DNA of 57,329 nt from Streptomyces sp. NRRL S-87 (GTDB lineage Bacteria > Actinomycetota > Actinomycetes > Streptomycetales > Streptomycetaceae), in the NCBI RefSeq assembly GCF_000719335.1, contig NZ_JOGB01000044.1, positions 1 through 57,329 on the forward strand, written 5' to 3'. Each line of letters starts with the position of its first letter. The stretch's first letter is position 1. A program made the translations under genes and the position numbers. The notes below the pieces were generated by a model. That model worked only from the letters and a program-made list of their open reading frames with translations. It was not told where the DNA came from and ran no database searches. Below, in pieces: positions 36,620 to 45,125 of this stretch.

Positions 36620-37576
36620 TCAGGCCAGCAGTCGTGCCCGGCAGTCGGCCGGGGCGCCCCACGCCGTACGCAGCGGGCGGGCCTTGCGCAGCCACAGCGC
36701 GAGGTCGAGCTCCTCGGTGTAGCCGATCGCGCCGTGCAGCTGGAGCGCGGTGCGCGCGGCCCGGTACGCCGCCTCGCCCGCCGCCAGCTTCGCGGCCGCC
36801 ACGTCCCGCTCCGCCAGCGTCACCGCCGCACCGAACACCAGCGGCCGGGCGAACTCCAGCGCCACCAGCGTGTCCGCGAGCCGGTGCTTGACCGCCTGGA
36901 AGGAACCGACCGGCGCCCCGAACTGGGTGCGCTGCCCGACGTACTCCACCGTGCGCGCGAGCAGCGCCTCGCCCACCCCGAGCGCCTGCGCGGCGGTCAG
37001 CAGGGCCGGCCAGCGCCACCACGACGCGGGCACCGCGCCGAGCCGTTCGCCGCCCCCCGTGACCGGGGCCGCCAACCGCCGCGCCGGGTCGGCCGAGGCC
37101 CGTACGACCCCGTGCCCGACCGCCGCCACCAGCTCACCGGTCTCCGACACCGCCAGCACCGCGTCCGCCGCGTCCGCGTCCAGCGCGTACGGCGAACCGG
37201 GCCCGGCCAGCGCCAGCACCGTCCCGCCCGCCGCCACGCCCGGCAGCCAGCGCTTCCCCGCCCCCGCCGCGGGCCCGTGCTCCCCGAGCAGCACCGCGGC
37301 CGACGCCGTCTCCACCAGGGGCCCCGGCGCCCCGGCGCGGCCCAGTTCCACGAACGCCGTCGCCAGCTCCACCGGCAGGACGCCCACCCCGTCGTGGGCC
37401 TCGGGCACGGCGAGGGCGAAGACCCCCAGCTCCCCGAGCCCGGCCCACAGCGCCCGCCCCGGCGCGTGGTCCCCGGCCGCCCAGGCCCGGGCCGCCGCCG
37501 GCACGTCGGCGGCGGCCAGCAGTGCGCGCAGCGAGCGCGCGAAGTCGCCCTGCTCCGCGGTCGGCAGGAATCGCAT
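36620..37576 (-). CDS. Acyl-CoA dehydrogenase, short FadE32-like subunit
   Basis: A 318-residue FAD-dependent dehydrogenase shorter than the usual ~380, like the small subunits of the heterotetrameric steroid-catabolic enzymes (FadE32 type in mycobacteria). It has ELGVFALAVPEAHDGVGVLP near the N-terminus and the C-terminal helical bundle with ARTVEYVGQRTQFGAPVGSFQAVKHRLAD and LQLHGAIGYTEE. It probably pairs with the larger FadE at 37576, with which it overlaps by 1 nt (TGATG). Role inferred: dehydrogenation of HIP-CoA side-chain or ring intermediates. Confidence 0.82.
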   Translation of the reverse strand: MRFLPTAEQGDFARSLRALLAAADVPAAARAWAAGDHAPGRALWAGLGELGVFALAVPEAHDGVGVLPVELATAFVELGRAGAPGPLVETASAAVLLGEHGPAAGAGKRWLPGVAAGGTVLALAGPGSPYALDADAADAVLAVSETGELVAAVGHGVVRASADPARRLAAPVTGGGERLGAVPASWWRWPALLTAAQALGVGEALLARTVEYVGQRTQFGAPVGSFQAVKHRLADTLVALEFARPLVFGAAVTLAERDVAAAKLAAGEAAYRAARTALQLHGAIGYTEELDLALWLRKARPLRTAWGAPADCRARLLA

Positions 37577-38721
37577 CAGCGGCGGCCCTTCGGAAGGCCG
37601 AGCAGCCGCTCGGCGATGATGTCGCGCTGGATCTCGTTGGTGCCCGCGTAGATCGGACCGGCGAGCGAGAAGACGTACCCCTCGGCCCACTCCGAGTCCG
37701 CCAGCTCGCCGTCCGCGCCCAGCAGGTCCCACGCCGTCTCGTGCAGGGCGATGTCCAGCTCCGACCAGAACACCTTGTTCAGGCTCGACTCCGCCCCGAC
37801 CCCGGACCCCGCCGCGAACCGCGAGGCCGCCGCCCACGTGTACAGCTGGTACGCCCGCGCCCCTGCGACCGCGTCGGCCACCCGGTCCCGCAGGGCCGGG
37901 TCCGCCGGGTCGCCGACCGACCGCCACAGCCGCACCAGCCGGTCCGCGGCCGCCAGGAACCGGCCCGGTGAACGCAGCATCAGCCCCCGCTCGTTCCCCG
38001 TGGTCGACATCGCGATCCGCCAGCCCTGGCCGGGCTCCCCGACCACGTCCGCGTCGGGGACGAAGACCCGGTCGAGGAACAGCTCCGCGAAGGCCGGCTT
38101 GCCGTCCAGCCGCCCGATGGGCCGCACGCTCACCCCGGGCGCGCGCAGGTCGAACATCAGGTACGTCAGGCCCTGGTGGGGCCGGGGCGCCGCCGGGTCG
38201 GTCCGGAAGATGCCGAAGGCCCGGTCAGCGAAGGCGGCCCGCGAGGACCAGGTCTTCTGCCCCGACAGGAGCCAGCCGCCGTCGGTGCGTTCGGCCCGGG
38301 AGGTCAGGGCCGCCAGGTCCGAGCCCGCCTCCGGCTCGGACCAGGCCTGCGCCCAGACCACCTCGCCGCGCGCCATGGCCGGCAGGACCCGGGCCCGCTG
38401 CTCGGGCGTGCCGTGGTCGAAGAGGGTCGGGGCGAGCAGGTTGACGCCGTTCTGCGCGACCCGGCCGGGTGCCCCGGCGGCGTAGTACTCCTCCTCGAAG
38501 ACCAGCCAGTGGAAGACGTCCACGCCCCGCCCGCCGAACTCCTCCGGCCAGGACACCACCGACCAGCGGTCCGCGGCCAGTTCGGCCTCCCACTCGCGGT
38601 GGGCGGCGAAGCCCTCCGCCGTCTCCAGCGAGGGCAGCGGCCGTGCGGGCACGTGCGCGGCCAGCCAGGCGCGGGCCTCGGCCCGGAAGGCCTCCTCCGA
38701 GGGTGTGTGCGCGAGGTCCAT
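37576..38721 (-). CDS. fadE30: Acyl-CoA dehydrogenase, FadE30-like
   Basis: A 381-residue acyl-CoA dehydrogenase. Motifs: WPEEFGGRGVDVFHWLVFEEEYY, QAWSEPEAGSDLAAL (FAD/substrate), GQKTWSSRAAFADRAFG, and the C-terminal GPIYAGTNEIQRDIIAERLLGLP (FAD-binding end). Length and context (next to ipdF, kstR2 and fadA6) match FadE30, which introduces the double bond in 5-OH-HIP-CoA. ATG 38721 with GGGGAG just upstream. The promoter shares the 16-bp dyad at 38769-38784 with the divergent ipdF-like gene. Confidence 0.87.
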   Translation of the reverse strand: MDLAHTPSEEAFRAEARAWLAAHVPARPLPSLETAEGFAAHREWEAELAADRWSVVSWPEEFGGRGVDVFHWLVFEEEYYAAGAPGRVAQNGVNLLAPTLFDHGTPEQRARVLPAMARGEVVWAQAWSEPEAGSDLAALTSRAERTDGGWLLSGQKTWSSRAAFADRAFGIFRTDPAAPRPHQGLTYLMFDLRAPGVSVRPIGRLDGKPAFAELFLDRVFVPDADVVGEPGQGWRIAMSTTGNERGLMLRSPGRFLAAADRLVRLWRSVGDPADPALRDRVADAVAGARAYQLYTWAAASRFAAGSGVGAESSLNKVFWSELDIALHETAWDLLGADGELADSEWAEGYVFSLAGPIYAGTNEIQRDIIAERLLGLPKGRR

Positions 38722-38768
38722 CTGCGGCTCCCCTCCCCGGCCGCTCCGGCGGCCGTGCTCCGCGCGCT

Positions 38769-38784
38769 TCCCTAACAAGCGTTT
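38769..38784. promoter_or_regulatory. KstR2-like operator, site 1
   Basis: CCTAACAAGCGTTTGG forms the imperfect dyad CCwAACnnnnGTTwGG between divergent fadE30 and ipdF. It contains AxCAAGxx, one half of the mycobacterial KstR2 box. The same 16-mer pattern recurs at 48585-48600 in the second divergent promoter of this gene set. Confidence 0.7.
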
Positions 38785-38803
38785 GGCAGGTTAACGTACG
38801 GCC

Positions 38804-39628
38804 ATGAGCAGCGTCGAGAGCGGCGGCGGCGCCACCCACGCCGCGTACGTACCCGGGCACGGCCTCCTCGCCGGCCGTACCGCCGTCATCACCGCCGCCG
38901 CCGGAGCCGGCATCGGCGGCGCCACCGCCCGCCGCTTCCTCGAGGAGGGCGCGAGCGTGGTCGTCAGCGACGCCCACCCCCGCCGCCTCAAGGAGACCGA
39001 GGCCGTCCTCGCCGCCGAGTTCGGCCCCGGCAAGGTGACCGGCCTCGCCTGCGACGTCACCGAGGAGGCCCAGGTCCAGGCCCTGTTCTCGTACGCCGAG
39101 GAACGCCACGGCCGCCTCGACCTCGTCGTCAACAACGCCGGCCTGGGCGGCACCGCACCCCTGGCCGACATGACCGACGAGCAGTGGACGAAGGTCCTCG
39201 ACGTCACGCTGAACGGCACCTTCCGCTGCACCCGCGCCGCCCTGCGCGCCTTCCGGGCCGCCCGCGCGGCCGGTGACCCCCGCGGCGGAGTGATCGTCAA
39301 CAACGCCTCCGTCATCGGCTGGCGCGCCCAGGCCGGCCAGGCCCACTACGCCGCCGCCAAGGCCGGGGTCATGGCCCTCACCCGCTGTGCGGCCCTGGAG
39401 GCCGCCGAGTTCGGGGTGCGGATCAACGCCGTCGCCCCCAGCCTCGCCATGCACCCGCACCTGGTGAAGGTCACCACCCCCGAACTGCTGGCCGAGCTCA
39501 CCGCCCGCGAGGCCTACGGCCGCCACGCCGAGCCGTGGGAGGTCGCCAACGTCATCGTGTTCCTGGCCAGCGGCTACAGCTCGTACATGACCGGCGAGAC
39601 GGTCTCGGTGAGCAGCCGGCACCCTTAG
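38804..39628 (+). CDS. ipdF: Short-chain dehydrogenase, IpdF-like
   Basis: A 274-residue SDR. The cofactor motif TAAAGAGIGGATA (about 30-42) follows LLAGRTAVI, NNAG is at about 110, and the active site is NNASVIGW with HYAAAKAG (Tyr, Lys). In the mycobacterial HIP cluster the SDR beside fadE30 is IpdF, the 5-hydroxy-HIP-CoA dehydrogenase. The context is the same here, so the same reaction is inferred. ATG 38804 lies 20 nt after the operator, suggesting direct repression. kstR2 follows 21 nt downstream. Confidence 0.85.
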   Translation: MSSVESGGGATHAAYVPGHGLLAGRTAVITAAAGAGIGGATARRFLEEGASVVVSDAHPRRLKETEAVLAAEFGPGKVTGLACDVTEEAQVQALFSYAEERHGRLDLVVNNAGLGGTAPLADMTDEQWTKVLDVTLNGTFRCTRAALRAFRAARAAGDPRGGVIVNNASVIGWRAQAGQAHYAAAKAGVMALTRCAALEAAEFGVRINAVAPSLAMHPHLVKVTTPELLAELTAREAYGRHAEPWEVANVIVFLASGYSSYMTGETVSVSSRHP

Positions 39629-39649
39629 CCGAGGGACGAGAATGGCCCT

Positions 39650-40258
39650 GTGCCCACGAAGAAGACCCACGTGACCCCCTCGCCCGAGCGCCGGCGCGAA
39701 CTCCTCGGCACCGCCGCCGAGGTGTTCGCCGCGCACGGCTACAACGCCACCACCGTCCGCAAGATCGCCGACGAGGCGGGGATGCTCGCCGGCAGCCTCT
39801 ACTACCACTTCGATTCCAAGGAATCGATGCTCGACGAGATCCTCTCCACCTTCCTGGGCGAGCTCTGGGAGGGCTACGACGCCGTCCTCGCCTCCGGCCT
39901 CGGCCCCCGCGAGACCATCGAGGCCCTCGTCACCGAGTCCTTCCGCGAGATCGACCGGCACCGAGCCGCCGTCGCCATCTACCAGAAGGAGTCCCGCCAC
40001 CTCGCCGACCAGCCCCGCTTCCAGTACCTGAGCGACTCCCAGGTCAAGTTCGAGGAGGCCTGGCTCGGCACGCTGGAGCGGGGCGTCGCCAGCGGCGCGT
40101 TCCGCCCCGACCTCGACATCCGGCTCGCCTACCGGTTCGTCCGCGACACCGTGTGGGTGGCCGCGTCCTGGTACCGGCCGGGCGGCCGGCACAGCCCCGA
40201 GGAGATCGCCCGCCAGTACCTGTCGATGGTGCTGGACGGGATCGCCGTCCGTACGTAG
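39650..40258 (+). CDS. kstR2: TetR-family regulator, KstR2-like
   Basis: A 202-residue TetR repressor. The HTH (about 12-58) reads RRRELLGTAAEVFAAHGYNATTVRKIADEAG-MLAGSLYYHFDSKESMLDEIL. The ligand domain has YQKESRHLADQPRFQYL and the C-terminal SWYRPGGRHSPEEIARQYLSMVLDG, like KstR2, whose inducer is HIP-CoA. It sits between ipdF and fadA6 exactly as kstR2 does in mycobacteria. GTG 39650. It is the natural candidate to bind the two 16-bp dyads in this region. Confidence 0.87.
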   Translation: MPTKKTHVTPSPERRRELLGTAAEVFAAHGYNATTVRKIADEAGMLAGSLYYHFDSKESMLDEILSTFLGELWEGYDAVLASGLGPRETIEALVTESFREIDRHRAAVAIYQKESRHLADQPRFQYLSDSQVKFEEAWLGTLERGVASGAFRPDLDIRLAYRFVRDTVWVAASWYRPGGRHSPEEIARQYLSMVLDGIAVRT

Positions 40259-40298
40259 CCCCGGCGCGCCCGCGCGCCCGTCCCGAAGGAGCCCCGCC

Positions 40299-41456
40299 AT
40301 GCCCGAGGCCTACATCGTCGACGCGCTCCGCACCCCGGTGGGCCGCCGCAAGGGAGGGCTGGCCGCGGTCCACCCGGCCGACCTGGGCGCCCACGTCCTC
40401 AAGGCCCTCGTCGCACGCACGGGCATCGACCCGGCAGCCGTCGAGGACGTGGTCTTCGGCTGCCTCGACACCGTCGGCCCGCAGGCCGGGGACATCGCGC
40501 GCACCGCCTGGCTGGCCGCGGGGCTGCCCGAGGAGGTGCCGGGCGTCACGATCGACCGCCAGTGCGGCTCCTCCCAGCAGGCCGTCCACTTCGCCGCCCA
40601 GGGTGTGCTGTCCGGCACCCAGGACCTCGTCGTCGCGGGCGGCACCCAGAACATGTCCATGATCCCCATAGCCTTCGCCTCCCGGCAGGCCGCCGAGCCG
40701 CTCGGCCTGACCCAGGGCCCCTACCTCGGCAGCGAGGGCTGGCGGGCCCGCTACGGGGACGCGCCCGTCAACCAGTTCCACGGCGCCCAGCTCATCGCCG
40801 AGAAATGGGGCATCTCCCGCCGCGCCATGGAGGAGTTCGCCCTGCGCTCCCACCAGCGCGCGGTCCAGGCCATCGACGAGGGCCGCTTCGACCGCGAGCT
40901 GGTCCCGTACGGGGACGTCACCACCGACGAGGGCCCGCGCCGGGACACCACCCTGGAACGGATGGCGGCCCTGCACCCCGTCCTGGAAGGCGGCACCATC
41001 ACCGCCGCCTGCTCCTCCCAGGTCTCCGACGGGGCCGCGGCCATGCTGATCGCCTCCGAGCGGGCGGTGGCCGAGCACGGCCTGACACCGCGCGCCCGCA
41101 TCCACCACCTCTCGGTGCGCGGTGAGGACCCCGTCCGGATGCTCTCGGCCCCCATACCCGCGACCGCGTACGCGCTGAAGAAGACCGGCATGACCCTCGA
41201 CGACATCGACCTGGTCGAGATCAACGAGGCCTTCGCCCCCGTCGTGCTGGCCTGGCTCAAGGAGACCGGCGCCGACCCGGCGAAGGTCAACGTCAACGGC
41301 GGCGCCATCGCGCTGGGGCACCCGCTGGGCGCCACCGGCGTGAAGCTCATGACCACCCTCCTGCACGAGCTCGAGCGCACCGGCGGCCGGTACGGCCTGC
41401 AGACCATGTGCGAGGGCGGCGGCCAGGCGAACGTCACCGTCATCGAGCGGCTGTAA
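40299..41456 (+). CDS. fadA6: Acetyl-CoA C-acyltransferase, FadA6-like thiolase
   Basis: A 385-residue thiolase. The nucleophile is C89 in DRQCGSSQQAVHFAA, the His block is NVNGGAIALGHPLGATG, and the second Cys is CEGGGQANV near the end, so both half-reactions are supported. Context places it as FadA6, the last thiolytic step after ring opening of HIP-CoA products. ATG 40299 follows GAAGGAG at 8 nt. A GGTCGGG/CCCGACC hairpin (41463-41494) follows, ending this arm of the regulon before the cspA insertion. Confidence 0.9.
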   Translation: MPEAYIVDALRTPVGRRKGGLAAVHPADLGAHVLKALVARTGIDPAAVEDVVFGCLDTVGPQAGDIARTAWLAAGLPEEVPGVTIDRQCGSSQQAVHFAAQGVLSGTQDLVVAGGTQNMSMIPIAFASRQAAEPLGLTQGPYLGSEGWRARYGDAPVNQFHGAQLIAEKWGISRRAMEEFALRSHQRAVQAIDEGRFDRELVPYGDVTTDEGPRRDTTLERMAALHPVLEGGTITAACSSQVSDGAAAMLIASERAVAEHGLTPRARIHHLSVRGEDPVRMLSAPIPATAYALKKTGMTLDDIDLVEINEAFAPVVLAWLKETGADPAKVNVNGGAIALGHPLGATGVKLMTTLLHELERTGGRYGLQTMCEGGGQANVTVIERL

Positions 41457-41462
41457 CCACCC

Positions 41463-41494
41463 GGTCGGGGCGGCGGGATCCGGCCGTCCCGACC
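41463..41494 (+). terminator. Hairpin after fadA6
   Basis: GGTCGGG (41463-41469) pairs with CCCGACC (41488-41494); an inner CGG/CCG adds to the stem. It starts 6 nt after the fadA6 stop. Confidence 0.5.
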
Positions 41495-41556
41495 CCCTCG
41501 CCCGGGGATGTGCTAACGTCGAGGTGTTGCAGTTGTGGTACCCATGAACTTTATGT

Positions 41557-41588
41557 GCGCCTGACGGGAATGATCCGCAGGCGCTTTT
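41557..41588 (+). terminator. Attenuator-like hairpin in the cspA leader
   Basis: GCGCCTG (41557-41563) pairs with CAGGCGC (41578-41584) and is followed at once by TTTTATTG, the only textbook U-tract terminator in the window. It lies 52 nt upstream of cspA, inside its probable 5' leader, so it may act as a temperature-responsive attenuator rather than a plain terminator. Confidence 0.5.
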
Positions 41589-41639
41589 ATTGTTTCCGGC
41601 ATCTCCGGATGGGCGCCCTCTACCTATCAGGAGAAAATT

Positions 41640-41843
41640 ATGGCCACCGGCATCGTGAAGTGGTTCAACTCGGAAAAGGGCTTCGGCTTCATCGCGCAGG
41701 ACGGCGGCGGCCCCGACGTCTTCGCCCACTACTCGAACATCGCCACCCAGGGCTTCCGTGAGCTCCAGGAGGGCCAGGCCGTGACCTTCGACGTCACCCA
41801 GGGCCAGAAGGGCCCGCAGGCGGAGAACATCCTCCCCGCCTGA
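41640..41843 (+). CDS. cspA: Cold-shock protein CspA
   Basis: A 67-residue single OB-fold RNA chaperone of normal length. RNP1 is KGFGFIA (13-19 region) and RNP2 is DVFAHYS; the start [18 protein letters not shown] is canonical. It melts RNA secondary structure in the cold and in growth. ATG 41640 has AGGAGAAAATT directly upstream. The leader from about 41521 is AT-richer than anything nearby and contains a hairpin with a T-run. A perfect 14-bp terminator follows. Adjacent to a DEAD-box helicase with related function. Confidence 0.97.
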   Translation: MATGIVKWFNSEKGFGFIAQDGGGPDVFAHYSNIATQGFRELQEGQAVTFDVTQGQKGPQAENILPA

Positions 41844-41910
41844 TTCCAGGCCGACGCGTACCGACGTGTCCTGACGCGTTCCCACGCGCCCGCACGCATC
41901 GTCGCGACAA

Positions 41911-41942
41911 CCGGGGCCCGCACCGTCAGGTGCGGGCCCCGG
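41911..41942 (+). terminator. 14-bp terminator after cspA
   Basis: CCGGGGCCCGCACC (41911-41924) pairs perfectly with 41929-41942 around loop GTCA, between cspA and the helicase gene. Confidence 0.8.
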
Positions 41943-41980
41943 CTCGTGCTGTCACACCAGGTCCAGGAGGGCGCTTCCGC

Positions 41981-43855
41981 ATGACCAGCTCCAGTTCCGC
42001 CAGTTCCGCACCCACCACCGACTCCCGGTCCGGCCGCCGCTCCGGCGGGGCGGGCGGCTCCGCCCGCGGCCGCGGCGCCGCGCCGAAGGGCGCCGCCAGG
42101 GCCGCGGCCCAGGGCACCGCCCAGGGCGCCAAGGGCAACGCCAGGAGCGGTGCCAAGAACGGCGCGAAGAAGGGTGCGAAGAAGAACGGCGGCGGCGCCG
42201 GCAACCCCGCCCGCCCGCAGGACTTCGCCCTGCCCGAGACGCTGACCCCGGCGCTCCCGCCGGTCGCCGCCTTCGAGGACCTGGACCTGCCCGAGGCCCT
42301 GCTGAAGACCCTGGCCGACCAGGGCGTCACCGCACCCTTCCCGATCCAGGCCGCGACCCTGCCGAACTCCCTTGCCGGCCGCGACCTGCTCGGCCGCGGC
42401 CGCACCGGCTCCGGCAAGACCCTGGCGTTCGGACTCGCGACCCTCGTCCGCACCGCCGGCCGCCGCGCCGAGTCCAAGGCCCCGCTCGCGCTGGTCCTCG
42501 TACCGACCCGGGAGCTCGCACAGCAGGTCACGGACGCGCTCACCCCGTACGCGACGGCCCTGCGGCTGCGCATCGCCACGGTCGTGGGCGGCATGTCGAT
42601 CAACCGGCAGGCCAACGCCCTCGCCCGCGGCGCCGAAGTGCTGGTGGCCACCCCGGGCCGGCTGAAGGACCTGATCGACCGGGGCGACTGCACGCTGGCG
42701 CGGGTCTCGATCACCGTGCTCGACGAGGCCGACCAGATGACCGACATGGGCTTCCTGCCGCAGGTCACCGCGCTGCTCAGGCAGGTCGAGCCGGACGGCC
42801 AGCGGATGCTGTTCTCCGCGACCCTGGACAAGAACGTGGACCGGCTCGTCCGGGACTTCCTCGTCGATCCGGTCACGCACTCGGTCGACCCCTCGGCCGG
42901 CGCGGTCACCACCATGGAGCACCACCTCCTGCACGTCCTCGACGAGACGGACAAGAAGGCGGTCACCACGCGCATCGCCGCCCGCGACGGCCGCGTGATC
43001 ATGTTCCTGGACACGAAGCGGTCCGTGGACCGGACGGTCAAGCGGCTGCTCGCCAGCGGCGTCCGGGCCTCCGGGCTGCACGGCGGGCGTTCGCAGCCGC
43101 AGCGCAACCGCACGCTGGACTGGTTCCGGACCGGCGAGATCACGGCCCTCATCGCCACGAACGTGGCGGCGCGCGGCATCCACATCGACGACCTCGACCT
43201 GGTCGTGAACGTCGACCCGCCCGTGGACCACAAGGACTACCTGCACCGCGGCGGCCGCACCGCCCGCGCCGGGGAGTCGGGGCGGGTGGTCACGCTCGTC
43301 CTGCCCGAGCAGCGGCGGGAGATGTCCCGGCTGATGGCGGACGCGGGCATCACGCCCGCCGAGGCGCGGGTGAAGTCGTCGGACGCGGAGCTGGCGGAGC
43401 TCACGGGGGCGCGTGAGCCCTCGGGCGTGCCGGTCACCATCGAGGTCCCGGCGCCGGCCCAGGCGCCGGCGAAGGCCGCCTCCGGTGGCGGTGGCCAGCG
43501 TCGGTCCCGGCGGGGGCGCGGGGGCGACGGCTCCGGCTCCGGCCGCGGCCGCGCGGCCGCGGCCGACTCCGCCGCCGCGGCCCAGGGCTCCGGGCGCGGT
43601 GCCGCCCCGGCCCAGGGGGCGGGTCGGGGTGCCGGTCGCGGTGGCGCGCAGGCGTCGGGTGCCGGGCAGGGTTCCGGGCGGGTCGCCGGTTCCGGCCGGG
43701 CCGCCGGTTCCGGCCGGGCCGCTGCGAAGGCCTCCGGCTCCGACGGTGGCCGCGGCGCGGCGCAGGCTTCCGGCGGGCGTGCCGGGGGCGGGTCCTCGCG
43801 GGGCCGGTCCGGCGCGTCGCGCCGTCGCTCCGGCACGGGGCGCGCCGGCGCCTGA
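41981..43855 (+). CDS. DEAD-box RNA helicase
   Basis: A 624-residue ATP-dependent RNA helicase. A basic Gly/Ala/Arg-rich N-tail (about 15-75) precedes the Q-motif (FPIQAATLP), motif I GRTGSGKT, Ia PTREL, Ib TPGR, II DEAD, III SATLD, then the C-lobe with ARGIHIDDLDLVVN and HRGGRTARAGESG. A long C-terminal tail (about 490-624) is RG/G/S-rich low complexity, likely RNA-binding and prone to phase separation. ATG 41981 is preceded by GGAGGG. Next to cspA, it suggests a cold/RNA-remodelling pair set inside the steroid gene set. Confidence 0.95.
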   Translation: MTSSSSASSAPTTDSRSGRRSGGAGGSARGRGAAPKGAARAAAQGTAQGAKGNARSGAKNGAKKGAKKNGGGAGNPARPQDFALPETLTPALPPVAAFEDLDLPEALLKTLADQGVTAPFPIQAATLPNSLAGRDLLGRGRTGSGKTLAFGLATLVRTAGRRAESKAPLALVLVPTRELAQQVTDALTPYATALRLRIATVVGGMSINRQANALARGAEVLVATPGRLKDLIDRGDCTLARVSITVLDEADQMTDMGFLPQVTALLRQVEPDGQRMLFSATLDKNVDRLVRDFLVDPVTHSVDPSAGAVTTMEHHLLHVLDETDKKAVTTRIAARDGRVIMFLDTKRSVDRTVKRLLASGVRASGLHGGRSQPQRNRTLDWFRTGEITALIATNVAARGIHIDDLDLVVNVDPPVDHKDYLHRGGRTARAGESGRVVTLVLPEQRREMSRLMADAGITPAEARVKSSDAELAELTGAREPSGVPVTIEVPAPAQAPAKAASGGGGQRRSRRGRGGDGSGSGRGRAAAADSAAAAQGSGRGAAPAQGAGRGAGRGGAQASGAGQGSGRVAGSGRAAGSGRAAAKASGSDGGRGAAQASGGRAGGGSSRGRSGASRRRSGTGRAGA

Positions 43856-43907
43856 CCGGCGCCCGGCGCCGGTGCCTGTCCCGGCGCCGGTGCGTGACCG
43901 CGCACGT

Positions 43908-43968
43908 GCCCTGCGGGGCCGGTCCCCTACCCGCCCTTCCACCGTTCCCCGGGACTCCGCCTCGGACC
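43908..43968. repeat. Dispersed GC-rich repeat, copy B
   Basis: Matches copy A at 13679-13739 at about 53 of 61 positions by eye. Here it is intergenic, between the helicase and phosphatase genes, and continues into further C-rich sequence of the same kind up to about 44080. Confidence 0.7.
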
Positions 43969-44135
43969 CCCGGCCCGGCGCTCCGCGTCGGGTGCGCTCA
44001 ATCGCCGCGCGGGCTGGAACCGCCCCGCCCCGGGTGACTCCGGCCCCGCCGGCGTTCGAGGCGCGGGTCCGGGGCGGAGTCCCGGTTTCGGGAAGGGGCG
44101 GGGCGGGGGAGGGGCCACCCCGCAACTCCCGCCGG

Positions 44136-45125
44136 CTAGCGGACCAGTTTCGACTGGAGGCGGGTCAGCGTCGGCACGTCCAGGCCGAGGCCCCGGGTCA
44201 GGTAGCCGTAGAAGCTGCCGTAGTCCGCCTCCATCCGCGACGTGGCCGCGTCCAGGTAGTCCTGGCGGACCTCCTGGAGCGGGATCAGCAGGTCGGGGTT
44301 CTGCATCCGCCCCGACTGCCTGAGCCCGTCCCGGACCCGGGCGTCGTACGCCGCCCGGAAGGTGTTGGACGCCAGGTAGTCCCGCTCGGCCGAGGACACC
44401 GGCACCCCCAGCGCCCGCAGCAGCACGTAGCTCAGCCAGCCGGTGCGGTCCTTGCCCGACGTGCAGTGGTACAGCAGCGGACCCTGCGCGCCGTCGGCGA
44501 CGTCCCGCAGCGTCGCCGCGAACTGCGCCCGGTCGGCGGGGTCGGTCACGAAGGTGCGGTAGACGTCCCGCATGAAGGCCTCCGCCCTGCCCCCGCCGAG
44601 CATCTGCTCCTGCTTGACGGGGTCCCCGCTGCCGATGGCCGTCAGCAGCATGCCGTACAGGCCGAGGTCGCTGACCGGCCGCGAGGTCGTCGCGAGCCCG
44701 GCCGGCAACCGGTCGGCGCCGTCGTACTGGACCTCCAGCGGGATGCGGAAGTCCACCGCCTTGGTCAGCCGCAGCCCGGCGAGGGTGTCCACGTCGGCCG
44801 GGGTCAGCTTGCCGAGGGCGTCGGCCCGGTACACCAGGCCCGTGCGCACCTGGCCTCCGGTGTAGGTCCAGTAGCCGCCCAGGTCGCGGACGTTGACCGC
44901 GCCCTGGAGCGGTATCTGCCGGATGGTCTCCGCCACCGCGTGCACCCCGTGGGGGTGGCGGGCGGCGGCCGGGGCCGGTGCGGCGGTGGCCGCCGCCGGC
45001 AGGGCCCCCGCGGCGAGCGCGGAGACCAGGGCTCCGGCCGCCAGCAGCCGTGCCCGTCGCACGCTCCGGGCCCTTCGGTTCTCCATCGATCCACGCGCGC
45101 CGCGCGTACGGCTGGTGCCGTTCAT
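44136..45125 (-). CDS. Secreted tyrosine-type phosphatase (PTP)
   Basis: A 329-residue exported phosphatase. An Arg-rich n-region and hydrophobic core (about 27-48, AAGALVSALAAGALPAAATA) form a Sec or Tat-like signal with cleavage near AAP. The catalytic P-loop is HCTSGKDRTG with C221 and R227, the MptpB/Y_phosphatase3 type that acts on phosphotyrosine or phosphoinositides; NVRDLGGY is the family N-motif. ATG 45125 overlaps the ipdC stop (ATGA) and has AAGGAG at 9 nt; ATG 45086 is the alternative. Coupling to a catabolic operon is unexpected. Confidence 0.85.
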   Translation of the reverse strand: MNGTSRTRGARGSMENRRARSVRRARLLAAGALVSALAAGALPAAATAAPAPAAARHPHGVHAVAETIRQIPLQGAVNVRDLGGYWTYTGGQVRTGLVYRADALGKLTPADVDTLAGLRLTKAVDFRIPLEVQYDGADRLPAGLATTSRPVSDLGLYGMLLTAIGSGDPVKQEQMLGGGRAEAFMRDVYRTFVTDPADRAQFAATLRDVADGAQGPLLYHCTSGKDRTGWLSYVLLRALGVPVSSAERDYLASNTFRAAYDARVRDGLRQSGRMQNPDLLIPLQEVRQDYLDAATSRMEADYGSFYGYLTRGLGLDVPTLTRLQSKLVR

